64,000 bases of DNA from the NCBI GenBank assembly GCA_963920525.1, contig OY986436.1, positions 14,583,467 through 14,647,466 on the forward strand, written 5' to 3'. The notes beneath the pieces were generated by a model. It was not told where the DNA came from. It ran no database searches and saw nothing but the letters and a program-made list of their open reading frames with translations. Shown here piece by piece: positions 1 through 9,553 of this stretch (the first letter of the stretch is position 1; each line of letters starts with the position of its first letter). Both the position numbers and the translations under genes were made by a program. Origin of the DNA: Dichetophora obliterata. Lineage: Eukaryota; Arthropoda; Insecta; Diptera; Sciomyzidae.

Positions 1-881
1 TCTAGCTCTTGCAGTTTAGGAGTTGTAGAACACTTTTTGGAGTGGAAGCTGGCCAAAAACATGTGCTTTTTCCGTCATAACTCCCAAACCATACATCCTA
101 CAAGGACGATTTATACACCAAATTGTTTCTAATACATATATACACAAGACTGCATATTCAGAAAAAAGTTTTCTGGAATTTGATTTTTTTCAAGAATCTT
201 AGTTAAAATTTTGTACATGAATCATAGTTTTTGACGTGGTTTTGTGCGATTTTTTGATTTTTTAGCCATAACTTCTAAACCATACATCATAAAAGGACGA
301 TTTATGCATCAAAATGTTCCTTAAGCTACTGCCCACAAGACTGTATCCTTAAAATAATTGTACAAATTAGATTTCATGTTAATTTCATGTGCCCTTTTTT
401 GTCAATTTTTATTTTTTTTATTTATTTTCTAAAATAAAAACTACATAACAGATAAGGACGATTCATGCATTAAAATGAGCACCAGGTCCTCGTCCTTAAG
501 AAGGGATACTCCTTTGTCCAAATGCCGTTTGTTCTATCTCTTGTAGTTTAGGAGTTGTAGAACACTTTTTGGAGTGGAAGCTGGCCAAAAACATGTGCAT
601 TTTCCGTCATAACTCCCAAACCATACATCCTACAAGAACGATTTATACACCAAATTGTTTCTAATACATATATACACAAGACTGCATATTCAGAAAAAAG
701 TTTTCTGGAATTTGATTTTTTTCAAGAATCTTAGTTCAAATTTTTTACATGAATCATAGTTTTTGACGTGGTTTTTTGCGATTTTTTTGATTTTTTAGCC
801 ATAACTTCTAAACCATACATCATAAAAGGACGATTTATGCATCAAAATGTTCCTTAAGCTACTGCCCACAAGACTGTATCC

Positions 882-896
882 TTAAAATAATTTTAA
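882..896. other. AT palindrome TTAAAATAATTTTAA
   Basis: A perfect 7-bp inverted repeat with one central base, shown here in M2 and present in most monomers just after CACAAGACTGTATCC. M1, M17 and M25 carry a variant (TTGTAC in the right half), consistent with their common origin. M75, M87 and M94 have it replaced by a TTAGA-type stretch. Function unknown; it is a plausible site of easy melting. Confidence 0.55.
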
Positions 897-1620
897 AAAT
901 TAGATTTCATGTTAATTTCATGTGCCCTTTTTTGTCAATTTTTATTTTTTTTTATTTATTTTCTAAAATAAAAACTACATAACAGATAAGGACGATTCAT
1001 GCATTTAAATAAGCACCAGGTCCTCGTCCTTAAGAAGGGATACTCCTTTGTCCAAATGCCGTTTGCTCTATCTCTTGTAGTTTAGGAGTTGTAGAACACT
1101 TTTTGGAGTGGAAGCTGGCCAAAAACATGTGCTTTTTCCGTCATAACTCCCAAACCATACATCCTACAAGGTCGATTTATACACCAAATTGTTTCTAATA
1201 CATATATACACAAGACTGCATATTCAGAAAAAAGTTTTCTGGAATTTGATTTTTTTCAAGAATCTTAGTTAAAATTTTTTACATGAATCATAGTTTTTGA
1301 CGTGGTTTTTTGCGATTTTTTTGATTTTTTAGCCATAACTTCTAAACCATACATCATAAAAGGACGATTTATGCATCAAAATGTTCCTTAAGCTACTGCC
1401 CACAAGACTGTATCCTTAAAATAATTTTAAAAATTAGATTTCATGTTAATTTCATGTGCCCTTTTTTGTCAATTTTTATTTTTTTTATTTATTTTCTAAA
1501 ATAAAAACTAAATAACAGATAAGGACGATTCATGCATTAAAATGAGCACCAGGTCCTCGTCCTTAAGAAGGGATACTCCTTTGTCCAAATGCCGTTTGCT
1601 CTATCTCTTGTAGCTTAGGA

Positions 1621-4276
1621 GTTGTAGAACACTTTTTGGAGTGGAAGCTGGCCAAAAACATGTGCTTTTTCCGTCATAACTCCCAAACCATACATCCTAC
1701 AAGGACGATTTATACACCAAATTGTTTCTAATACATATATACACAAGACTGCATATTCAGAAAAAAGTTTTCTGGAATTTGATTTTTTTTCAAGAATCTT
1801 ATTTAAAAATTTTTACATGAATCATAGTTTTGTGCGATTTTTTTGATTTTTTAGCCATAACTTCTAAACCATACATCATAAAAGGACGATTTATGCATCA
1901 AAATGTTCCTTAAGCTACTGCCCACAAGACTGTATCCTTAAAATAATTTTAAAAATTAGATTTCATGTTAATTTCATGTGCCCTTTTTTGTCAATTTTTA
2001 TTTTTTTTATTTATTTTCTAAAATAAAAACTAAATAACAGATAAGGACGATTCATGCATTTAAATGAGCACCAGGTCCTCGTCCTTAAGAAGGGATACTC
2101 CTTTGTCCAAATGCCGTTTGCTCTATCTCTTGTAGTTTAGGAGTTGTAGAACACTTTTTGGAGTGGAAGCTGGCCAAAAACATGTGCTTTTTCCGTCATA
2201 ACTCCCAAACCATACATCCTACAAAGTCGATTTATACACCAAATTGTTTCTAATACATATATACACAAGACTGCATATTCAGAAAAAAGTTTTCTGGAAT
2301 TTGATTTTTTTCAAGAATCTTAGTTCAAATTTTTTACATGAATCATAGTTTTTGACGTGGTTTTTTGCGATTTTTTTGATTTTTTAGCCATAACTTCTAA
2401 ACCGTACATCATAAAAGGACGATTTATGCATCAAAATGTTCCTTAAGCTACTGCCCACAAGACTGTACCCTTAAAATAATTTTAAAAATTAGATTTCATG
2501 TTAATTTCATGTGCCCTTTTTTGTCAATTTTTATTTTTTTTATTTATTTTCTAAAATAAAAACTACATATCAGATAAGGACGATTCATGCATTTAAATGA
2601 GCACCAGGTCCTCGTCCTTAAGAAGGGATACTCCTTTGTCCAAATGCCGTTTGCTCTATCTCTTGTAGTTTAGGAGTTGTAGAACACTTTTTGGAGTGGA
2701 AGCTGGCCAAAAACATGTGCTTTTTCCGTCATAACTCCCAAACCATACATCCTACAATGTCGATTTATACACCAAATTGTTTCTAATACATATATACACA
2801 AGACTGCATATTCAGAAAAAAGTTTTCTGGAATTTGATTATTTTCAAGAATCTTAGTTAAAATTTTTTACATGAATCATAGTTTTTGACGTGGTTTTTTG
2901 CGATTTTTTTGATTTTTTAGCCATAACTTCTAAACCATACAACATAAAAGGACGATTTATGCATCAAAATGTTCCTTAAGCTACTGCCCACAAGACTGTA
3001 TCCTTAAAATAATTTTAAAAATTAGATTTCATGTTAATTTCATGTGCCCTTTTTTGTCAATTTTTATTTTTTTTATTTATTTTCTAAAATAAAAACTAAA
3101 TAACAGATAAGGACGATTCATGCATTAAAATGAGCACCAGGTCCTCGTCCTTAAGAAGGGATACTCCTTTGTCCAAATGCCGTTTGCTCTATCTCTTGTA
3201 GCTTAGGAGTTGTAGAACACTTTTTGGAGTGGAAGCTGGCCAAAAACATGTGCTTTTTCCGTCATAACTCCCAAACCATACATCCTACAAGGACGATTTA
3301 TACACCAAATTGTTTCTAATACATATATACACAAGACTGCATATTCAGAAAAAAGTTTTCTGGAATTTGATTTTTTTTCAAGAATCTTATTTAAAAATTT
3401 TTACATGAATCATAGTTTTTGACGTGGTTTTGTGCGATTTTTTTGATTTTTTAGCCATAACTTCTAAACCATACATCATAAAAGGACGATTTATGCATCA
3501 AAATGTTCCTTAAGCTACTGCCCACAAGACTGTATCCTTAAAATAATTTTAAAAATTAGATTTCATGTTAATTTCATGTGCCCTTTTTTGTCAATTTTTA
3601 TTTTTTTTATTTATTTTCTAAAATAAAAACTACATAACAGATAAGGACGATTCATGCATTAAAATGAGCACCAGGTCCTCGTCCTTAAGAAGGGATACTC
3701 CTTTGTCCAAATGCTGTTTGCTCTATCTCTTGTAGTTTAAGAGTTGTAGAACACTTTTTGGAGTGGAAGCTGGCCAAAAACATGTGCTTTTTCCGTCATA
3801 ACTCCCAAACCATAAATCCTACAAGGACGATTTATACACCAAATTGTTTCTAATACATATATACACAAGACTGCATATTCAGAAAAAAGTTTTCTGGAAT
3901 TTGATTTTTTTTCAAGAATCTTATTTAAAAATTTTTACATGAATCATAGTTTTTGACGTGGTTTTGTGCGATTTTTTTGATTTTTTAGCCATAACTTCTA
4001 AACCATACATCATAAAAGGACGATTTATGCATCAAAATGTTTCTTAAGCTACTGCCCACAAGACTGTATCCTTAAAATAATTTTAAAAATTAGATTTCAT
4101 GTTAATTTCATGTGCCCTTTTTTGTCAATTTTTATTTTTTTTATTTATTTTCTAAAATAAAAACTACATATCAGATAAGGACGATTCATGCATTAAAATG
4201 AGCACCAGGTCCTCGTCCTTAAGTAGGGTAACTTCTTTGTCCAAATGCCGTTTGCTCTAGCTCTTGTAGTTTAGGA
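1621..4276 (+). repeat. Pentamer HOR copy 1 (M4-M8, 2,656 bp)
   Basis: Monomer lengths are 522, 533, 533, 534 and 534. Diagnostic marks in order: M4 has the 12-bp deletion, M5 CAAAGTCG, M6 CAATGTCG, M7 TAGCTTAGG, M8 GTTTAAGAG with CATAAATCC. The same series follows immediately in the next copy. Confidence 0.88.
1827..1831 (+). other. 12-bp deletion between GTTTT direct repeats (M4)
   Basis: Normal monomers read GTTTTTGACGTGGTTTTGTGCG; here the stretch is reduced to GTTTTGTGCG, as expected from slippage or unequal pairing between two GTTTT copies 12 bp apart. The same allele occurs in M9 (4483), M28 (14627), M53 (27943), M58 (30599) and M62 (32721). It is absent from M33, the block-C counterpart of M9. 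It removes TTGACGTGG from the monomer. Confidence 0.9.
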
Positions 4277-6932
4277 GTTGTAGAACACTTTTTGGAGTGG
4301 AAGCTGGCCAAAAACATGTGCTTTTTCCGTCATAACTCCCAAACCATACATCCTACAAGGACGATTTATACACCAAATTGTTTCTAATACATATATACAC
4401 AAGACTGCATATTCAGAAAAAAGTTTTCTGGAATTTGATTTTTTTTCAAGAATCTTATTTAAAAATTTTTACATGAATCATAGTTTTGTGCGATTTTTTT
4501 GATTTTTTAGCCATAACTTCTAAACCATACATCATAAAAGGACGATTTATGCATCAAAATGTTCCTTAAGCTACTGCCCACAAGACTGTATCCTTAAAAT
4601 AATTTTAAAAATTAGATTTCATGTTAATTTCATGTGCCCTTTTTTGTCAATTTTTATTTTTTTTATTTATTTTCTAAAATAAAAACTAAATAACAGATAA
4701 GGACGATTCATGCATTTAAATGAGCACCAGGTCCTCGTCCTTAAGAAGGGATACTCCTTTGTCCAAATGCCGTTTGCTCTATCTCTTGTAGTTTAGGAGT
4801 TGTAGAACACTTTTTGGAGTGGAAGCTGGCCAAAAACATGTGCTTTTTCCGTCATAACTCCCAAACCATACATCCTACAAAGTCGATTTATACACCAAAT
4901 TGTTTCTAATACATATATACACAAGACTGCATATTCAGAAAAAAGTTTTCTGGAATTTGATTTTTTTCAAGAATCTTAGTTCAAATTTTTTACATGAATC
5001 ATAGTTTTTGACGTGGTTTTTTGCGATTTTTTTGATTTTTTAGCCATAACTTCTAAACCGTACATCATAAAAGGACGATTTATGCATCAAAATGTTCCTT
5101 AAGCTACTGCCCACAAGACTGTACCCTTAAAATAATTTTAAAAATTAGATTTCATGTTAATTTCATGTGCCCTTTTTTGTCAATTTTTATTTTTTTTATT
5201 TATTTTCTAAAATAAAAACTACATATCAGATAAGGACGATTCATGCATTTAAATGAGCACCAGGTCCTCGTCCTTAAGAAGGGATACTCCTTTGTCCAAA
5301 TGCCGTTTGCTCTATCTCTTGTAGTTTAGGAGTTGTAGAACACTTTTTGGAGTGGAAGCTGGCCAAAAACATGTGCTTTTTCCGTCATAACTCCCAAACC
5401 ATACATCCTACAATGTCGATTTATACACCAAATTGTTTCTAATACATATATACACAAGACTGCATATTCAGAAAAAAGTTTTCTGGAATTTGATTATTTT
5501 CAAGAATCTTAGTTAAAATTTTTTACATGAATCATAGTTTTTGACGTGGTTTTTTGCGATTTTTTTGATTTTTTAGCCATAACTTCTAAACCGTACATCA
5601 TAAAAGGACGATTTATGCATCAAAATGTTCCTTAAGCTACTGCCCACAAGACTGTATCCTTAAAATAATTTTAAAAATTAGATTTCATGTTAATTTCATG
5701 TGCCCTTTTTTGTCAATTTTTATTTTTTTTATTTATTTTCTAAAATAAAAACTAAATAACAGATAAGGACGATTCATGCATTAAAATGAGCACCAGGTCC
5801 TCGTCCTTAAGAAGGGATACTCCTTTGTCCAAATGCCGTTTGCTCTATCTCTTGTAGCTTAGGAGTTGTAGAACACTTTTTGGAGTGGAAGCTGGCCAAA
5901 AACATGTGCTTTTTCCGTCATAACTCCCAAACCATACATCCTACAAGGACGATTTATACACCAAATTGTTTCTAATACATATATACACAAGACTGCATAT
6001 TCAGAAAAAAGTTTTCTGGAATTTGATTTTTTTTCAAGAATCTTATTTAAAAATTTTTACATGAATCATAGTTTTTGACGTGGTTTTGTGCGATTTTTTT
6101 GATTTTTTAGCCATAACTTCTAAACCATACATCATAAAAGGACGATTTATGCATCAAAATGTTCCTTAAGCTACTGCCCACAAGACTGTATCCTTAAAAT
6201 AATTTTAAAAATTAGATTTCATGTTAATTTCATGTGCCCTTTTTTGTCAATTTTTATTTTTTTTATTTATTTTCTAAAATAAAAACTACATAACAGATAA
6301 GGACGATTCATGCATTAAAATGAGCACCAGGTCCTCGTCCTTAAGAAGGGATACTCCTTTGTCCAAATGCTGTTTGCTCTATCTCTTGTAGTTTAAGAGT
6401 TGTAGAACACTTTTTGGAGTGGAAGCTGGCCAAAAACATGTGCTTTTTCCGTCATAACTCCCAAACCATAAATCCTACAAGGACGATTTATACACCAAAT
6501 TGTTTCTAATACATATATACACAAGACTGCATATTCAGAAAAAAGTTTTCTGGAATTTGATTTTTTTTCAAGAATCTTATTTAAAAATTTTTACATGAAT
6601 CATAGTTTTTGACGTGGTTTTGTGCGATTTTTTTGATTTTTTAGCCATAACTTCTAAACCATACATCATAAAAGGACGATTTATGCATCAAAATGTTTCT
6701 TAAGCTACTGCCCACAAGACTGTATCCTTAAAATAATTTTAAAAATTAGATTTCATGTTAATTTCATGTGCCCTTTTTTGTCAATTTTTATTTTTTTTAT
6801 TTATTTTCTAAAATAAAAACTACATATCAGATAAGGACGATTCATGCATTAAAATGAGCACCAGGTCCTCGTCCTTAAGTAGGGTAACTTCTTTGTCCAA
6901 ATGCCGTTTGCTCTAGCTCTTGTAGTTTAGGA
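4277..6932 (+). repeat. Pentamer HOR copy 2 (M9-M13, 2,656 bp)
   Basis: Same lengths (522, 533, 533, 534, 534) and same marks as copy 1. The left part of M9 differs from M4 (CTAGCTCTTGTAG instead of CTATCTCTTGTAGCTTAG), while its right part shares the M4 12-bp deletion. M9 thus looks like a hybrid at the duplication junction. Confidence 0.88.
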
Positions 6933-7960
6933 GTTGTAGAACACTTTTTGGAGTGGAAGCTGGCCAAAAACATGTGCTTTTTCCGTCATAACTCCCAAAC
7001 CATACATCCTACAAGGACGATTTATACACCAACTTGTTTCTAATACATATATACACAAGACTGCATATTCAGAAAAAAGTTTTCTGGAATTTGATTTTTT
7101 TTCAAGAATCTTAGTTAAAATTTTTTACATGAATCATAGTTTTTGACGTGGTTTTTTGCGATTTTTTTGATTTTTTAGCCATAACTTCTAAACCATACAT
7201 CATAAAAGGACGATTTATGCATCAAAATGTTCCTTAAGCTACTGCCCACAAGACTGTACCCTTAAAATAATTTTAAAAATTAGATTTCATGTTAATTTCA
7301 TGTGCCCTTTTTTGTCAATTTTTATTTTTTTTATTTATTTTCTAAAATAAAAACTACATATCAGATAAGGACGATTCATGCATTTAAATGAGCACCAGGT
7401 CCTCGTCCTTAAGAAGGGATACTCCTTTGTCCAAATGCCGTTTGCTCTATCTCTTGTAGTTTAGGAGTTGTAGAACACTTTTTGGAGTGGAAGCTGGCCA
7501 AAAACATGTGCTTTTTCCGTCATAACTCCCAAACCATACATCCTACAAGGTCGATTTATACACCAAATTGTTTCTAATACATATATACACAATACTGCAT
7601 ATTCAGAAAAAAGTTTTCTGGAATTTGATTATTTTCAAGAATCTTAGTTAAAATTTTTTACATGAATCATAGTTTTTGACGTGGTTTTTTGCGATTTTTT
7701 TGATTCTTTAGCCATAACTTCTAAACCATACAACATAAAAGGACGATTTATGCATCAAAATGTTCCTTAAGCTACTGCCCACAAGACTGTATCCTTAAAA
7801 TAATTTTAAAAATTAGATTTCATGTTAATTTCATGTGCCCTTTTTTGTCAATTTTTATTTTTTTTATTTATTTTCTAAAATAAAAACTAAATAACAGATA
7901 AGGACGATTCATGCATTAAAATGAGCACCAGGTCCTCGTCCTTAAGAAGGGATACTCCTT

Positions 7961-7986
7961 TGTCCAAATGCCGGTAGAAGCTGGCC
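7961..7986 (+). other. 46-bp deletion junction in M16
   Basis: GTCCAAATGCCG is joined directly to GTAGAAGCTGGCC. The missing 46 bp include GTTGTAGAAC and the normal monomer junction. The M15-to-M16 interval is 487 bp instead of 533. A single shared G lies at the breakpoint. The same junction appears at M24, there followed by GTGGAAG, so the deletion is older than the block duplication. Confidence 0.9.
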
Positions 7987-8541
7987 AAAAACATGTGCTT
8001 TTTCCGTCATAACTCCCAAACTATACATCCTAAAAGGACGATTTATACACCAAATTGTTTCTAATACATATATACACAAGACTGCATATTCAGAAAAAAG
8101 TTTTCTGGAATTTGATTTTTTTTCAAGAATCTTATTTAAAATTTTTTACATGAATCATAGTTTTTGACGTGGTTTTGTGCGATTTTTTTGATTTTTTAGC
8201 CATAACTTCTAAACCGTACATCATAAAAGGACGATTTATGCATCAAAATGTTCCTTAAGCTACTACCCACAAGACTGTATCCTTAAAATAATTTTAAAAA
8301 TTAGATTTCATGTTAATTTCATGTGCCCTTTTTTGTCAATTTTTATTTTTTTTATTTATTTTCTAAAATAAAAACTACATATCAGATAAGGACGATTCAT
8401 GCATTTAAATGAGCACCAGGTCCTCGTCCTTAAGTAGGGTAACTTCTTTGTCCAAATGCCGTTTGCTCTAGCTCTTGCAGTTTAGGAGTTGTAGAACACT
8501 TTTTGGAGTGGAAGCTGGCCAAAAACATGTGCTTTTTCCGT

Positions 8542-8733
8542 CATAACTCCCAAACCATACATCCTACAAGGACGATTTATACACCAAATTGTTTCTAATA
8601 CATATATACACAAGACTGCATATTCAGAAAAAAGTTTTCTGGAATTTGATTTTTTTTCAAGAATCTTAGTTAAAATTTTGTACATGAATCATAGTTTTTG
8701 ACGTGGTTTTGTGCGATTTTTTGATTTTTTAGC
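8542..8733 (+). repeat. Subrepeat 1 of the reference monomer (192 bp)
   Basis: Runs from CATAACTCCCAAACCATACATC to the base before the next CATAACT. The box GGACGATTTATACACC lies at +28 and CACAAGACTGCATATTC at +67. It is longer than the other two subrepeats, mainly through the stretch holding AAAAAAGTTTTCTGG, a T7-T8 tract and TTGACGTGG. Its first 90 bp align closely with subrepeat 2. Confidence 0.8.
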
Positions 8734-8894
8734 CATAACTTCTAAACCATACATCATAAAAGGACGATTTATGCATCAAAATGTTCCTTAAGCTACTGCC
8801 CACAAGACTGTATCCTTAAAATAATTGTACAAATTAGATTTCATGTTAATTTCATGTGCCCTTTTTTGTCAATTTTTATTTTTTTTATTTATTT
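8734..8894 (+). repeat. Subrepeat 2 of the reference monomer (161 bp)
   Basis: Begins CATAACTTCTAAACCATACATC, with GGACGATTTATGCATC at +28 and CACAAGACTGTATCC at +67, exactly the offsets seen in subrepeat 1. The later part is very AT-rich, with TTTCATGTTAATTTCATG (a short direct repeat that deletes in M105) and long T-runs. Common descent with subrepeat 1 is clear by eye. Confidence 0.8.
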
Positions 8895-9074
8895 TCTAAA
8901 ATAAAAACTACATAACAGATAAGGACGATTCATGCATTAAAATGAGCACCAGGTCCTCGTCCTTAAGAAGGGATACTCCTTTGTCCAAATGCCGTTTGCT
9001 CTATCTCTTGTAGTTTAGGAGTTGTAGAACACTTTTTGGAGTGGAAGCTGGCCAAAAACATGTGCATTTTCCGT
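8895..9074 (+). repeat. Subrepeat 3 of the reference monomer (180 bp)
   Basis: The most diverged of the three. It begins TCTAAAATAAAAACTACATA, carries GGACGATTCATGCATTAAAATG at +28, and has CCTTAAGAAGGGATACTCC near the place where the others have CACAAGACTGTATCC. The rest (GTCCAAATGCCG to GGCCAAAAACATGTG) has no obvious match in the other two. This subrepeat holds the 9-bp-stem inverted repeat and spans the monomer boundary used here. Homology with subrepeats 1 and 2 is convincing around the box and uncertain elsewhere. Confidence 0.6.
8920..8965. other. Inverted repeat, 9-bp stem with 28-nt loop
   Basis: TAAGGACGA (8920-8928) is the exact reverse complement of TCGTCCTTA (8957-8965), separated by 28 nt. 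The same structure recurs once per monomer; in M1 it lies at 453-498. Most monomers keep both arms. Exceptions are monomers with GGACAATT (for example near 48307, 52043, 54174, 60558, 61624 and 62157), with CCACGTCC (47273, 51007), with CATCC (12270) or with CGTTCTTA (56329, 61657), and M76, which has lost the element. It could extrude as a cruciform or fold in a transcript. It could also be a chance result of the shared box. Confidence 0.6.
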
Positions 9075-9553
9075 CATAACTCCCAAACCATACATCCTAC
9101 AAGAACGATTTATACACCAAATTGTTTCTAATACATATATACACAAGACTGCATATTCAGAAAAAAGTTTTCTGGAATTTGATTTTTTTCAAGAATCTTA
9201 GTTCAAATTTTTTACATGAATCATAGTTTTTGACGTGGTTTTTTGCGATTTTTTTGATTTTTTAGCCATAACTTCTAAACCATACATCATAAAAGGACGA
9301 TTTATGCATCAAAATGTTCCTTAAGCTACTGCCCACAAGACTGTATCCTTAAAATAATTTTAAAAATTAGATTTCATGTTAATTTCATGTGCCCTTTTTT
9401 GTCAATTTTTATTTTTTTTATTTATTTTCTAAAATAAAAACTACATAACAGATAAGGACGATTCATGCATTAAAATGAGCACCAGGTCCTCGTCCTTAAG
9501 AAGGGATACTCCTTTGTCCAAATGCCGTTTGCTCTATCTCTTGTAGTTTAGGA

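Larger units (their letters stand above)
1..7973 (+). repeat. Block A: M1-M15, copied in block C
   Basis: Anchors: 22, 554, 1088, 1621, 2143, 2676, 3209, 3743, 4277, 4799, 5332, 5865, 6399, 6933, 7467. The block matches 12801 onwards, first at an offset of 12800 and, after a 12-bp indel near 4487, at 12812. Rare variants are shared at the expected places: GTTCTATC (531), CATGTGCATTTTCC (592), CACCAACTTG (7028), CACAATACTG (7589) and GATTCTTTAG (7703). The block ends at 7973, where M15 is joined to a monomer that has lost 46 bp, whereas in block C the array continues through M39 into M40. By analogy with 12801, a truncated monomer probably lies just left of the window. Confidence 0.88.
8488..9020 (+). 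repeat. Representative monomer (M17, 533 bp)
   Basis: This monomer is used as reference for the internal structure. It contains three GGACGATT boxes, at 8570, 8762 and 8923; the next monomer begins its own series at 9103. Spacings are therefore 192, 161 and 180 bp. The first two boxes are each preceded 28 bp upstream by CATAACT (8542, 8734) and followed 39 bp downstream by CACAAGACTG (8609, 8801). The third has weaker counterparts at the same offsets. M17 is a copy of M1 (offset 8466) and M25 (offset -4334). It differs from M1 in the length of a T-run (eight instead of seven), which alone opens an antisense frame. Confidence 0.9.

Noticed and set aside
1385..1420. TATA-like or promoter elements from CATATATAC and similar
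   Set aside because: AT-rich satellite gives such strings by chance in every monomer; no transcription unit follows.
8482..8685. Antisense frame of 67 residues repeated in many monomers as a conserved small gene
   Set aside because: It lies wholly in the satellite, depends on a single G/T variant and a T-run length, is lost in near-identical sister monomers, and has no matching start context or domain.
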